From positions 3,217 through 67,216 of the forward strand of contig DASVPY010000019.1 of assembly GCA_036389395.1 (NCBI GenBank): DNA of 64,000 bases. The letters run 5' to 3'. Shown piece after piece: positions 44,081 to 53,463 of the stretch. This DNA is from QHXQ01 sp036389395 (GTDB taxonomy: Bacteria; Acidobacteriota; Blastocatellia; Pyrinomonadales; Pyrinomonadaceae). Position 1 is the stretch's first letter, and every line of letters begins with the position of its first letter. The position numbers were made by a program, and so were the translations under genes. Below the pieces are notes generated by a model that did no database searches, was not told the origin of the DNA, and worked only from the letters and a program-made list of their open reading frames with translations.

Positions 44081-45655
44081 TTACTTCGCCTCGTTGGCGT
44101 TCGCGTTGCCCTCGCCGGGCTTGCGCGTCTGCTTCTTGACGGTCGCGTTGTCCTTGAGCGTCCTGAGCACGCGGCTCGGGCCTGTGATGACCTCGACGCC
44201 CGGCTGCAAGCCGCTCGTGATCTCGATGTCGGACTCGCCGGTGATGCCGGTCTCGACCTGCACGAACTTGACCTTGTTGCCTTGCAGGACGTAGACGCCC
44301 TTGATGTCCTTCGGCTTCTCGCCGTTGGGCGCGGGGGCGGGCGTGCCGCCCTGCGGCGTCGCGCCGGGCGTCGGCGTCGGCGCGGGCTTCTCGATGACGG
44401 CCTGCAACGGCACGGCCACGACGTTCTGCTTGGTCTTGGTCGTGATCGTGGCGGTCGCGGTCATGCCGGGGCGCAGCGAGTCGCGCAACTCGTTCGGCAA
44501 CTGGCTCATGTCCAGCCCGATGACGACCTTGAACTCCTTGGCCTCTTGCACGTTGACGCGATCCTGCAAGCCGCCCGAAGACGTGGCCGACTTGCCGACC
44601 GCGAGCGGGTTCTTCTGCACGACCTTGCCGACCAACTCGCGGTCGCCCATCGCGTCCACCTTGATCTTGACGGGCTGATCGACCTCGACCTCTTTGATCT
44701 CGGTCTCGTCCACGTTCACCTCGACGTTGATGGCCGACATGTCGGCGATGGTCATGAGCGGCGTGGACGAGAAGTTGGCGAGGGCGAACTGACCTTGGCG
44801 GGCCGGGATGTCGGCGACGACGCCGGTCAGGGGCGAAAGCTGCGTCGCCTTGTTGCGCTGGCTCACGTCGCCGCGCAGGAGCGCCTGTTGCTGGTTGACG
44901 CGCGCCTCGCTCGACTTGACCGACGAGAGCGCGCGCTGCACGCCGATCTGCGCGTCCTTCACGTTGACGCGCGCCTGGTTGACGCGCGCCTTCGACTCTT
45001 CGATGGCGATCTTGCGCTGCTCAAGCTCGGCCTGCGCCGTGCGCAGCGCGACCTGCGCCGTCTCCACGCGGTCGCGCGCCGCGTCGTACTCGACGCGCGA
45101 GGCGACGCCCGACTCGACCAACTGCGTCGAGCGTTTCAACTCGCGGTTCGCCGTGTTGAGATCGACCTGCGCGCGATCCACGCTCGTCTGCGCCGAGACG
45201 ACCGCCTGCCGCGCCTGCGCGAGACTCGCCTCGGCCACGCTCAGCGCCTGCTGCTGCTGCGAGACGTTGTTCTCGGCCGACGTGACGGCGGTGCGCGCGT
45301 TCTGCACGTCGCTGTAGGCGACCTGCACCGCGGCGGCTTGCGCCTCCTGCCCGGACTGGAGCTGCGTCGGGTCGAGCCGCACGAGCGGCTGCCCCTGCGT
45401 CACGTGGTCGCCGGGGTTGACGTAAATCTCCTCAATGCGCCCCGCGACCTCGCTCGTCAGGTTGATGAACTTGATGGGGCGGACTTCGCCCGACGCGGTC
45501 ACGGTCGAGCGCAGTTCGGGGCGCGCCTCGACCTTGACGACCGTCACCTCCGGCTCGTCCTTGCGCCCGGCGGCGATGCTGATGATCACGACGATGGCGA
45601 CCACGGCCACGGCGGCGACCGAAATAACAATCTTCTTCTTGCGGCTCAGGGCCAT
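44081..45655 (-). CDS. Periplasmic adaptor of MacA/HlyD type
   Basis: 524 residues, first gene of the operon. Membrane anchor KKKIVISVAAVAVVAIVVIISIAAG at residues 5-30, a half-lipoyl segment (IYVNPGDHVTQGQPLVRLD), a very long coiled-coil hairpin rich in QAQ/AEA repeats (about 95-240), then beta-barrel and membrane-proximal domains (GVVADIPARQGQFALANF; GMTATATITTKTKQNVVAVPLQAV). A Pro/Gly linker lies near residue 430. It bridges the inner-membrane permease to an outer-membrane exit duct; no TolC-like gene is in the window. Confidence 0.94.
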   Translation of the reverse strand: MALSRKKKIVISVAAVAVVAIVVIISIAAGRKDEPEVTVVKVEARPELRSTVTASGEVRPIKFINLTSEVAGRIEEIYVNPGDHVTQGQPLVRLDPTQLQSGQEAQAAAVQVAYSDVQNARTAVTSAENNVSQQQQALSVAEASLAQARQAVVSAQTSVDRAQVDLNTANRELKRSTQLVESGVASRVEYDAARDRVETAQVALRTAQAELEQRKIAIEESKARVNQARVNVKDAQIGVQRALSSVKSSEARVNQQQALLRGDVSQRNKATQLSPLTGVVADIPARQGQFALANFSSTPLMTIADMSAINVEVNVDETEIKEVEVDQPVKIKVDAMGDRELVGKVVQKNPLAVGKSATSSGGLQDRVNVQEAKEFKVVIGLDMSQLPNELRDSLRPGMTATATITTKTKQNVVAVPLQAVIEKPAPTPTPGATPQGGTPAPAPNGEKPKDIKGVYVLQGNKVKFVQVETGITGESDIEITSGLQPGVEVITGPSRVLRTLKDNATVKKQTRKPGEGNANANEAK

Positions 45656-46101
45656 GATTCCTACGTTCCTTCTGGTTAAGGGGATTAAGTGCCAGTCGGG
45701 CGAACCGTCGAGCTTGGCATGAGCCGGCGGGGCTTGTCAAAACCCGCGCATCCGAAACCGCCCGCGCTCACGTCCGGTCTCTCTTACGTCAAAATGGCGC
45801 AGGCAGTTTCAACAGAAAGTAACAAAAATCCGGCTCGTGCGGGGCCGCCCGCGCCGGGGCGGGGCGATATGGGTTGTGATGCGGCGCGCGGCGTTATAAC
45901 TGCTTCGCGCGGCCCGCGCGGCCGTGCGCGCGCACCGGTCAAGGTCGTGCGGCCAAACGCTGTTGGCGCGCGTTTCCGTTTCGCGTTACAATGTGGCGCT
46001 TTCGGCCGGGGGCTGTTTCCGACGGCGGGCGTCGCCAGAGTCAGCCCGTGGCCGTTGCGCCCTTGCCCGCGTGCCGCCCGCTCGACGCGGCGTTCAAGCA
46101 C
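45656..46101. other. Divergent promoter region, no gene seen
   Basis: About 446 bp between the adaptor operon (minus) and the FHA gene (plus). Open frames here have no recognisable motif. The AT-richer stretch around 45790-45835 (ATGGCGCAGGC then AGTTTCAACAGAAAGTAAC) is the most likely promoter area, but no consensus can be assigned. Confidence 0.45.
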
Positions 46102-46629
46102 ATGATTACCTGCAACAAGTGTCAGACGGTGAACACCGACGACGCGCAATACTGCGACGAGTGCGGCGCGCCGCTCGACCGCCAGCGCCAGGCGGCCGCC
46201 GCGCCGCCCGTCGCGCTCTCGGAGGCGGCGGCGGTGAACTCGGCCGCGCCCGCCTGGCGCGCGGCCGCCGCCAAGCCGCCTGCCCCGGAGGGCACGCACG
46301 CCCTGCTGACCATCCAGCGCGGGCGCTCGGCCGGCAAAGAGTTTCCCTTGCACGACGACGAGTCGTACATCGGCCGCTGGGACGCCGACAGCGGCATCTT
46401 CCCCGACGTTGATCTGGACGCCGACGACCCGGAGGCGAAGGTCTCGCGCCGCCACGCGCGCATCACCTTGCGCGCCGGGCAGTATTTCATCGAAGACCTC
46501 GGCTCGACCAACGGCACGTTCATCAACCGCGGCCGCCGGCTCCTGCCCGGCGACCGCCAGCCCCTGCGCGACGGCGACGAGATCATCATCGGGAAGACGT
46601 TTCTCAGCTTTAAGGTGTTAGCGAGTTAG
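46102..46629 (+). CDS. Zinc-ribbon FHA-domain protein
   Basis: 175 residues from ATG 46102 (a longer frame upstream lacks conserved sequence). Zinc ribbon CNKCQTVNTDDAQYCDECGAPL at 4-25, Ala/Pro linker, then an FHA domain (75-172) with SYIGRWDADSGIFPDVDL, KVSRRHARI and EDLGSTNGTFINRG, the phosphothreonine-binding S-R-H and N-G-T motifs. Probable reader of Thr phosphorylation made by the kinase encoded next. Confidence 0.93.
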   Translation: MITCNKCQTVNTDDAQYCDECGAPLDRQRQAAAAPPVALSEAAAVNSAAPAWRAAAAKPPAPEGTHALLTIQRGRSAGKEFPLHDDESYIGRWDADSGIFPDVDLDADDPEAKVSRRHARITLRAGQYFIEDLGSTNGTFINRGRRLLPGDRQPLRDGDEIIIGKTFLSFKVLAS

Positions 46630-46765
46630 TAGTTCGTTATTGGTTAACTGTTAACGGCTAGTTGTTGCTCGTACGGACAGGTAAAGCGCACGGCGACGAA
46701 CGACAAGCCGGCAACAGGGAACTAAAGACAAAGAACTAAGCACTGTTAACAAAGCTCTAAATTCG

Positions 46766-48697
46766 ATGCCCCACTGTCCTCAATGTGGCACGAGCGCCGG
46801 GCCGGAGGATCGCTTCTGCGGCGACTGCGGCACGCCGCTACCTGTGTCCGCGCCCGCCGCGCCCGACCCCGCGCCGCCGCAAGACCCGCCCGCCCGCGCC
46901 GCCGCGGATGCGCACGCCGACGCGCCGGGCGGCGAACCCGCGCCCGCGGCCGAAGCCACAGGCGAGATAGCCGACGAGCCGGCCCCGCCCGCCGCGCACG
47001 CGGCCGCGGCCGGCGCGGCCGCCGCACCCGCACGCGCCGCGAGCGCCGCGCCCGAGTCGGGCGACGCGGCAGCCGCCACGGGCGAGAGTGAAGGAGTAGG
47101 AACCGGCGCGGCCGAAGACCAGAGCGTGAGTGGGCGCGTCGGCGCTGATGCGGACGAGCGCGCCGGTGCTGGCGCGGGCGAACGAGCCGGCGCTGACACG
47201 GGCGAGCGTGCCGACACGAGCGAGGGCGCGGGCGGGCGCGTCGCGCCGGCCGCGCCTACGTCGGCGGCGGGCGAGGCTTGGCCGACGGGCGCGGCGCGCA
47301 CTGTGCGCGGCGGCTCGACCGGCGGGCGCGCGCGTGCCGCCACCAAGCAGCTTGAGCCGGGCACGGTGCTCTACGCGCGCTACGAGATCGTGCGGCGCGT
47401 GGGCGGCGGCGGCATGGGCGCGGTCTACCTCGCGCGCGACAAGAACCTCGGCGATCAGCCCCGCGCCGTCAAGGAGATGATCCAGGCGAACATTGACGAG
47501 ACGCAACACGAGAAGGCGGTCAACGACTTCAAGCGCGAGTCCATGCTGCTCGCCGCGCTCGAACACCCATCGATCCCGACCATCTACGACTACTTCTACG
47601 ACGAGCGCGCCGCCCGCTTCTACCTCGTCATGAAATACATCTCCGGCGGCGACCTGCTCGCCCGGCTGCGCAACGCGCAAGCCGGCCGGCTCGACGAGAA
47701 GACCGTCGCCGACTGGGGCGTGCAGGCCGCGGACGTGCTCCACTACCTGCACAGCCGGAACCCGCCGATCATCTACCGCGACTTGAAGCCCGCGAACCTG
47801 ATGCTCGACGGCAACACGGGCCGCGTCATGCTCATAGACTTCGGCATCGCGCGCTGGGTGCAGAAGGAGGAGAAGGGCGTCACCGCCGTCGGCACGATGG
47901 GCTACGCGCCGCCCGAACTCTTCAGCGGCAAGGTCGTGCCCGCGTCCGACGTGTACTCGCTGGGCGCGACGATGTTCCACCTGCTGACCGGCGCAGACCC
48001 GCAGGACAACCCGCTGCTCATCTTCGATTTCACCAAGCACCCGCGCCCGCGCCAGCTCGCGCCCGCGCTCTCGAACGAGATGGAAGCGATCCTGATGCGC
48101 GCCGTCGAGTACAAGCCGGAGGATCGTTTCCGCACGGCCGGCGAGATGCGCGACGCGCTCGCCACGCACCTCGAACGCCTGCGCGCCGGGCAGGTGACTT
48201 ACGGCGTGCCGCACGCGCCCGACGCCTCAGGCCCGAAGACCATGCAGGTCGAGATGGTCTACTGCGGCTTCTGCGGCGGGCGCATCGCGGCCGACGATCT
48301 CTACTGCGCGCACTGCGGGCAGCGTCAACCGCTGGCGGTGGCCTCCGCCGCCCTGCGCACGGCGCGCGCCACCGCCAAGCTCGTCGTCATGGGCACGACC
48401 GAGTTGGACTCCTCGTACCAGTTGCACAAGGAGTCGAGCCTCGTCGGGCGCACCGATCCGAACTCGAACATCTTCCCCGAAGTCGATCTCTCCCGCTTCG
48501 ATCCGCACACGAAGGTCTCGCGCCGCCACGCGCGCATCTTCCGCAAGGGCGACGTGTACCTGGTCGAAGACCTCGGCTCGGTCAACGGCACGGTCGTCAA
48601 CGACACGCTCCGGCTCGCCCCGCACCAGCCGCGCGCCTTAGAGAGCGGCGACAAACTCCGCCTCGGCGAGACGACGCTGCATTTTTTGATTGGCTGA
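46766..48697 (+). CDS. Ser/Thr protein kinase with two zinc ribbons and a C-terminal FHA domain
   Basis: 643 residues. Zinc ribbon CPQCGTSAGPEDRFCGDCGTPL at 4-25; about 170 residues of Ala/Gly/Glu-rich linker; Hanks-type kinase from about 205 to 465 with GGGGMGAVYLARD, the Lys of RAVKEM, IIYRDLKPANLML and IDFGIARW; a second ribbon YCGFCGG...YCAHCGQ near 497-520; FHA near 543-640 with SLVGRTDPNSNIFPEVDL, KVSRRHARI and LGSVNGTVVND. HRD is replaced by YRD, which is common in bacterial kinases. No membrane segment, so it is cytoplasmic. Neighbours encode an FHA protein and a PP2C phosphatase. Confidence 0.95.
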   Translation: MPHCPQCGTSAGPEDRFCGDCGTPLPVSAPAAPDPAPPQDPPARAAADAHADAPGGEPAPAAEATGEIADEPAPPAAHAAAAGAAAAPARAASAAPESGDAAAATGESEGVGTGAAEDQSVSGRVGADADERAGAGAGERAGADTGERADTSEGAGGRVAPAAPTSAAGEAWPTGAARTVRGGSTGGRARAATKQLEPGTVLYARYEIVRRVGGGGMGAVYLARDKNLGDQPRAVKEMIQANIDETQHEKAVNDFKRESMLLAALEHPSIPTIYDYFYDERAARFYLVMKYISGGDLLARLRNAQAGRLDEKTVADWGVQAADVLHYLHSRNPPIIYRDLKPANLMLDGNTGRVMLIDFGIARWVQKEEKGVTAVGTMGYAPPELFSGKVVPASDVYSLGATMFHLLTGADPQDNPLLIFDFTKHPRPRQLAPALSNEMEAILMRAVEYKPEDRFRTAGEMRDALATHLERLRAGQVTYGVPHAPDASGPKTMQVEMVYCGFCGGRIAADDLYCAHCGQRQPLAVASAALRTARATAKLVVMGTTELDSSYQLHKESSLVGRTDPNSNIFPEVDLSRFDPHTKVSRRHARIFRKGDVYLVEDLGSVNGTVVNDTLRLAPHQPRALESGDKLRLGETTLHFLIG

Positions 48698-48713
48698 AGA
48701 GAAGACGTGACGG

Positions 48714-48850
48714 CAGGAGGCAGGAATCAGAAGTCAGAAGCCAGAATGAAGAAGCCGGCCCGCTAGCTTCCGACTTGTGACCACCAGACTCCTTAATTCT
48801 TTCTCCCGTGTTCTTTCTTCCGGCTTCTGACTCCTGACTTCTGGCTTCTA
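48714..48850. repeat. CAGAAGY heptamer element between kinase and RDD genes
   Basis: Left arm (48714-48746) of CAGGAGG/CAGAAGY units and right arm (48817-48850) of CTTCTGA/CTCCTGA/CTTCTGG units, imperfectly complementary. The spacer of about 70 nt is AT-richer than the surroundings. Confidence 0.78.
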
Positions 48851-48859
48851 ACGACTTTC

Positions 48860-49336
48860 ATGGGTTGGGCGATGACAAGCGGTGAGAGTGTGGTGTTGGC
48901 GGGGCGCGAGGCGCGCGCGCCGTTCGCGTTGCGGTGCGGCGCGTGGCTGGTTGATTACGTCGTGGTCGTCGGCATCGCGGCGTGCGCGACGCTCGTCGCG
49001 CGTATGTTCGGCGGCGGCTCGCGCGCCGCGGGCGACGCGCTCATGGACACCGGCTTCGTGATCGCGCTCGCCGCCAGCGCGTTGAACTTCGTCGTGCTGC
49101 CGGGCCTCGCGGGCCGCACCGTGGGCAAGTGGCTCACGGGGCTGCGCATCGAGCGGCGCGACGGCGAGCCGGTCAGCTTCCTGCGGGCGCTCTTGCGCCA
49201 CACGGTCGGCTACCTCGCCACGCTGCTGACCGCGGGTCTCGGCTTCCTCGTCGCCGGGTTCAACCGGGAGGGGCGCGCGCTCCACGATCTGATCGCGGGC
49301 ACGGTGGTCGTGCGCGACACGGGCGCGCTGCGCTAG
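48860..49336 (+). CDS. RDD-family membrane protein
   Basis: 158 residues. APFALRCGAWLVDYVVVVGIAA carries the R...D signature helix; second and third helices are LIVAL-rich, with VLPGLAGRTVGKWLTGLRIERRDGEPVSFLRALLRHTVGYL between them, ending DLIAGTVVVR. RDD proteins are small three-helix membrane proteins of uncertain (possibly transport) function. Start 48860 or 48872. Confidence 0.92.
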   Translation: MGWAMTSGESVVLAGREARAPFALRCGAWLVDYVVVVGIAACATLVARMFGGGSRAAGDALMDTGFVIALAASALNFVVLPGLAGRTVGKWLTGLRIERRDGEPVSFLRALLRHTVGYLATLLTAGLGFLVAGFNREGRALHDLIAGTVVVRDTGALR

Positions 49337-49357
49337 CACGCGGGCAAACGGATTCAG

Positions 49358-50923
49358 ATGACCAAGGCATGTCCAGGCTGCGGGGCGACCGCCCCGGCCG
49401 AGGCGCGCTTCTGCCGCCACTGCGGCACGGCGCTGCGCGCGACGGCGAGCACGGGGCCGGGCGGCGGCGAGACCATCTCGCCGCTCGCCAACACCGTCCC
49501 CCTGCCCGCCAGCAACGTCACGACCAGCGAACTCGACGCGCCCGACGAGTTGACGCGCGCCGCGCCCCGCCACGACCCGCACCTGAGCGACGGCAGCGAG
49601 ATCACGATCTCCGTCGTCCGCGCCGAGCCGCCGCCGGACGACGCACAGCCCCGCGCACACGAAACCGATCCGTCGGCCCGCGTCTCGTCCGCCGGCCTCG
49701 CGCGCGCGGCGCACGCGGCGCACGCCGCCGCGCCCCACGCAGACTTTTCCTCCGACCCGCGCGCCGCCTCTGCGGCCGCCGCGCCCGACGGCGCGTCGCC
49801 GCAAGCCGCGCAGACCGGCAGCCCCGCGCAGCCCTTCAACCCGGCCGTCGCGGCGCAGGCGCGTGCCGCCGTCACGCGCCGCCGCGGCGCTTGGGTCTTG
49901 CTCAGTCTGCTGCTCGGCGGCTTGCTGCTCCTGTGCGTGGGCGTGGCGGGCGCGTGGTACTTGGTGCGCCAGCGGCGCGCGCCGGTCGTGACGACGGACG
50001 CGAACGTGCCGCCGCCCGTCAGCGCCGACGCGCGACAGCAGGCTCAAGCCAAGCTCGCGGAGGCGCAAAGTCTGATCACCGCCGGGCAGCCGGTCGAGGC
50101 CACTGCGCGGCTGCGCGAAGCCGTCGCGCTCGATCCCGCGAACGCGGAGGCGCACCGCCAGCTCGCGCAACTCCTACTTGAGAGCGGCGCGCGCCAGACC
50201 GCCATCGAAGAGCTGCGCGCCGTCACGCGCCTCGACCCGAACGACAGAGACGCCTGGCGGCAACTGGCCGAAGCGCAGGCCGCCGAAGGGCAGTCCGCCG
50301 CCGCCGCCGACAGCTACGCGGCGCTCTTAAAGGTCGCGCCCGAAGCGGCGGCCGACGACCGCCTGCAACTCGCCTACGCCGAAGCCCTGCGCCGCGCCGG
50401 GCGCGCCGAAGAGGCCCGCGCACTCTACCGCCGCCTCGCCACGTCGCCGCTCGCGGACGTAGCGCGCGCCAGCCGCCAGCGGCTCGCCGAACCGAACGCG
50501 CCGCACGACGCGAACGCCAACACGCAACTCGCGAACGCTAACACGAACGCCAACGCGGCGGCGTCGCCCGCGCCCGCGAACCAACTGCCGACGCCGAGCG
50601 CGCCCGCGCCCGCGCCGCCCACGGCCGCGCCGCCCGCGCGCACGCCCGCCGAGCACTACGAGCGCGGCGTCACGTTGTGGCCGACCGACCGCGCGGCCGC
50701 CCTCTCAGAGTTTCGCGTCGCCGCCGCGGCCGGCAACCCGGACGCCTACTACTACCTCGGTCTCAACTTCGCCGAAGGGCGCGACCCGCGCACACTCGGC
50801 CGCGCCGAACTGGTCGCCGCGCTCGACTACTTCCAGCGCGCCCGCGCCGGGCGCTTCGCCGCCCAGGCCCGCCGCTACGAGGAACAACTCGGCCAGGAGT
50901 TCGACCGCCGCCGCCAACGGTAA
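49358..50923 (+). CDS. Zinc-ribbon TPR membrane protein
   Basis: 521 residues. Zinc ribbon CPGCGATAPAEARFCRHCGTAL at 5-26; a disordered 140-residue linker; one transmembrane helix near 180-202 (WVLLSLLLGGLLLLCVGVAGAW) followed by RRAP; a TPR array near 225-370 (AEAQSLITAGQPVEATARLREAVALDPANAEAHRQLAQLL); a Pro/Asn/Ala linker; a last helical block near 430-520. Single-pass protein with a cytoplasmic ribbon and periplasmic TPRs. Probably a target or scaffold of the neighbouring kinase; this is inferred from context. Confidence 0.87.
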   Translation: MTKACPGCGATAPAEARFCRHCGTALRATASTGPGGGETISPLANTVPLPASNVTTSELDAPDELTRAAPRHDPHLSDGSEITISVVRAEPPPDDAQPRAHETDPSARVSSAGLARAAHAAHAAAPHADFSSDPRAASAAAAPDGASPQAAQTGSPAQPFNPAVAAQARAAVTRRRGAWVLLSLLLGGLLLLCVGVAGAWYLVRQRRAPVVTTDANVPPPVSADARQQAQAKLAEAQSLITAGQPVEATARLREAVALDPANAEAHRQLAQLLLESGARQTAIEELRAVTRLDPNDRDAWRQLAEAQAAEGQSAAAADSYAALLKVAPEAAADDRLQLAYAEALRRAGRAEEARALYRRLATSPLADVARASRQRLAEPNAPHDANANTQLANANTNANAAASPAPANQLPTPSAPAPAPPTAAPPARTPAEHYERGVTLWPTDRAAALSEFRVAAAAGNPDAYYYLGLNFAEGRDPRTLGRAELVAALDYFQRARAGRFAAQARRYEEQLGQEFDRRRQR

Positions 50924-50927
50924 AAAG

Positions 50928-51030
50928 CAGTGCCGAGTGACAAGTGACGAGTGACGAGTTAGATGACAAGTAGCGAGTGACAAGTTAAACTTGTCCCCGC
51001 TCGTCACTCGTCGCTTGTCACTCGGCGCTG
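50928..51030. repeat. GAGTGAC heptamer element
   Basis: Left arm 50928-50960 and right arm 50998-51030 differ from perfect complementarity at only about three positions, mostly G-T wobble. The spacer holds a second shorter palindrome (GACAAGTT with AACTTGTC near 50979-50994). It lies between two plus-strand signalling genes. Confidence 0.85.
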
Positions 51031-51037
51031 AAGTTCT

Positions 51038-52819
51038 ATGCCTGATCTCATCGTCAAGTACCCGGATCGCGCGCCCGACACGTTTCACCTGGGCCGCCTG
51101 CGCATCACCATCGGCCGCTCGGCGCGCAACGACCTGTGCATCCCCGACCCGTTCGCCTCGCGCGTCCACGCCGAGGTGCGGCGCGAGGGCGATCAGTACG
51201 TCCTGCAAGACCTCGGCTCCGCGAACGGCACGCTCTACAACGGCGACCGCGTCGAGGGCGTGGTCGGCCTGACGCCCGGCGGGCGCATCCAGATCGGCGA
51301 GACCGAGATCGAGTTCTTCGATCAGACGGCGGGCGCGCCCGTCGCCACCATGATCGCCGACACGCACACGCCGCCGCCCGACGCCACCATCGCGCTCGAC
51401 TCCGGCCACCGCACCACGTCAGGTTTGCTCGAACAGATCGAGGGCGCGCGCACGCAGAAGTCGGGCGAGATCAGGCAGGCGACCAGCATCATCTCGCAGC
51501 AGCGCGCCAAGACCGTCATGCCCGCGCCGGCCGCGGGCGCGGCGACCGTGGATCAGGGCGATCTGCTCGCGCTCATCAGCAAGGTCTCGGTCACGCTGCT
51601 CGCGCCCGCCACGCTCGACGAGACGCTCAACCAGGTCGCGGCGCTCGTCTTCGAGTCCGTGCCCGCCGACCGCTGCCTGATCATGCTGCGCGCCGCGCAG
51701 AACCGCGAGCTACAGGTGCGCGTCGCGCAGGTGCGCGACAAGCGCGGCAACATCGGCGAGATTCGCGTCAGCCGCTCGATCATCGAGGAGGTCGTCGGGC
51801 AAGGCCGCTCGGTCTTAACCTCCGACGCGCAGCACGACCCGCGCTTCATGTCCTCGACCATGACGATCCAGGGCATACGCTCCGTCTTGGCCGTGCCGCT
51901 CGGCGTCGGCGAAAAAATCTTCGGCCTCATCTACGCCGACTCGCCCTTGGCCGAGGCGCGCTTCTCGCAGGATCACCTGACGGTGTTGACGACGCTCGCC
52001 TCGGTCGCCGCCATCCGCGTCGAGAACGCGCGGCTCGTCGAAGAACAACTCGACCGCGAGCGTTTGGATCGTGAGTTGACGTTGGCGCGCGAGATACAGC
52101 AGCGCTTCCAGCCGACCTGCCCGCCGCAAGTGCCCGGCTTCGAGCTGCAAGGCATCAGCTTCCCCTGCTACGAGATCGGCGGCGACTACTACGACTTCAT
52201 CCGGCGCGAGGACGGCCGGCTCATCATCGCCCTGGGCGACGTGTCGGGCAAAGGCACTTCGGCGGCGCTCCTGATGTCGTCGCTGCACGCCGCCATCCAC
52301 GCGCAGATCGCGACGCACCAGGCGCTCGCCGAGATCATCTCGGCCGTGAACCGCTACCTCGCCGACACGATCCCGCCCAACCGCTTCGTCACGCTCTTCT
52401 GCGCGGAACTCGACCCGCCGACCGGCACGCTCGCCTTCATCAACGCCGGGCACAACCCGCCGCTCATCGCGCACGCCGCCGGCACGATGGAGCAACTCGG
52501 CGCGGGCGGGATGCCGCTTGGCATCATGCCCGCCGCGCCCTACCGCGAGGGGCGCACGCAGCTCAACCCCGGCGACGCACTCGTCATCTACTCCGACGGC
52601 GTGACCGAGACGCAGAACGCGGCCGGCGAAGAGTTCGGCCCGCTGCGGCTCTACGACGTGGTCGCGCGCAACCTCGAAGCCTCGGCCGCCGGCATCCGCG
52701 ACAAGATCGAATCCGCCCTGACCAAGTTCGCCCAAGGCACGCCCTCCGTGGACGACATCACGCTCGTCATCGTCAAACGCCAGGCCGAAGGCGTCATGGT
52801 CGCCTCCAGCCGCGGCTGA
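51038..52819 (+). CDS. FHA-GAF-PP2C (SpoIIE/RsbU-type) phosphatase
   Basis: 593 residues. FHA domain 1-95 (LRITIGRSARNDLCIPDPFASRVHAEV, LGSANGTLYNG); linker; GAF near 170-335 (LISKVSVTLLAPATLDETLNQVAALVFE, RSVLAVPLGVGEKIFGLIYAD); coiled linker; SpoIIE-type PP2C near 360-590 with GGDYYDF, IIALGDVSGKGTSAALLMS and DGVTETQN, the metal-binding Asp motifs. It would dephosphorylate Ser/Thr, perhaps reversing the neighbouring kinase or acting on an anti-sigma antagonist. No anti-sigma gene is nearby. Confidence 0.95.
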   Translation: MPDLIVKYPDRAPDTFHLGRLRITIGRSARNDLCIPDPFASRVHAEVRREGDQYVLQDLGSANGTLYNGDRVEGVVGLTPGGRIQIGETEIEFFDQTAGAPVATMIADTHTPPPDATIALDSGHRTTSGLLEQIEGARTQKSGEIRQATSIISQQRAKTVMPAPAAGAATVDQGDLLALISKVSVTLLAPATLDETLNQVAALVFESVPADRCLIMLRAAQNRELQVRVAQVRDKRGNIGEIRVSRSIIEEVVGQGRSVLTSDAQHDPRFMSSTMTIQGIRSVLAVPLGVGEKIFGLIYADSPLAEARFSQDHLTVLTTLASVAAIRVENARLVEEQLDRERLDRELTLAREIQQRFQPTCPPQVPGFELQGISFPCYEIGGDYYDFIRREDGRLIIALGDVSGKGTSAALLMSSLHAAIHAQIATHQALAEIISAVNRYLADTIPPNRFVTLFCAELDPPTGTLAFINAGHNPPLIAHAAGTMEQLGAGGMPLGIMPAAPYREGRTQLNPGDALVIYSDGVTETQNAAGEEFGPLRLYDVVARNLEASAAGIRDKIESALTKFAQGTPSVDDITLVIVKRQAEGVMVASSRG

Positions 52820-52904
52820 CGGGCAGCGGCAGGCAACTTCAACGTCAGCGATATGTGGTCTCGCCGTCACGGGCGGCGAGACTTGACGACCCGGCACTGG
52901 CGTC

Positions 52905-53141
52905 ATGCCGACAGTCCTCAGAGTTAAAGGCTACAGGTTTTTCTTCTTCAGCCTGGAGGGGCAGGAGCCGCCGCACATTCATGTCGAGGCGGCCGAAAGG
53001 TTTGCGAAGTTCTGGCTCAACCCCGTATCCTTGAGTAAATCGCGCGGCTTTCGCAGCGGCGAGCTGACCGAAATCCAGGGCATCGTGGAAGCAAATCGGG
53101 AGCTGTTTTTGGAGCGCTGGCATGAGCACTTCGGCAATTGA
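52905..53141 (+). CDS. DUF4160-family protein
   Basis: 78 residues. MPTVLRVKGYRFFFFSLEGQEPPHIHVEAAERFAKFWL is a clear DUF4160 match, including the P-x-H-x-H-V motif. Pairs with the downstream DUF2442 gene with a 20-nt overlap; such pairs behave like toxin-antitoxin modules in genome surveys, but the activity is not established. Confidence 0.9.
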   Translation: MPTVLRVKGYRFFFFSLEGQEPPHIHVEAAERFAKFWLNPVSLSKSRGFRSGELTEIQGIVEANRELFLERWHEHFGN

Positions 53142-53364
53142 TGTCGAGCCTTTGGCCGTGGACGTGGAGTGTACCGACGACAGGCTGAAAGTCGTGTTGG
53201 CGGACGGGCGTGAAATCTCCGTGCCGTTAGTGTGGTCGCCGCGCCTGCTGCGCGCGACGCCTGAGCAGCGCCGGGCGTGGCGCTTGATCGGCGGCGGCGT
53301 CGGCATTCATTGGGAGGCGGTTGATGAAGACCTCTCCGTCGAGAGTTTGCTGCGGTTAAAGTGA
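53122..53364 (+). CDS. DUF2442-family protein
   Basis: 80 residues. VECTDDRLKVVLADGREISVPLVWSPRLLRATPEQRRAWRLIGGGVGIHWEAVDEDLSVESLL: the W-x-P-R-L and G-x-GIHW-x-x-DEDLS blocks define DUF2442. Overlaps the DUF4160 gene, implying a two-gene unit. Confidence 0.92.
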   Translation: MSTSAIDVEPLAVDVECTDDRLKVVLADGREISVPLVWSPRLLRATPEQRRAWRLIGGGVGIHWEAVDEDLSVESLLRLK

Positions 53365-53463
53365 GCCGCCCCTTGTCCGGCCGAGCCGTGCGACCGCCCG
53401 GCCCGAGCCGCCCCGTTTATGCTGCTCCCCGTTCCGTGGTCGTCGGGCACTTCAGGTACTCAG

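Noticed and set aside
46630..46765. A further heptamer element between the FHA and kinase genes
   Set aside because: The region is AT-richer with scattered AACTAA and GTTAAC words, but I could not pair two arms convincingly.
46102..52819. Type VI secretion control locus
   Set aside because: Kinase, FHA and phosphatase are present, but no Tss, Hcp, VgrG or ClpV genes occur in the window.
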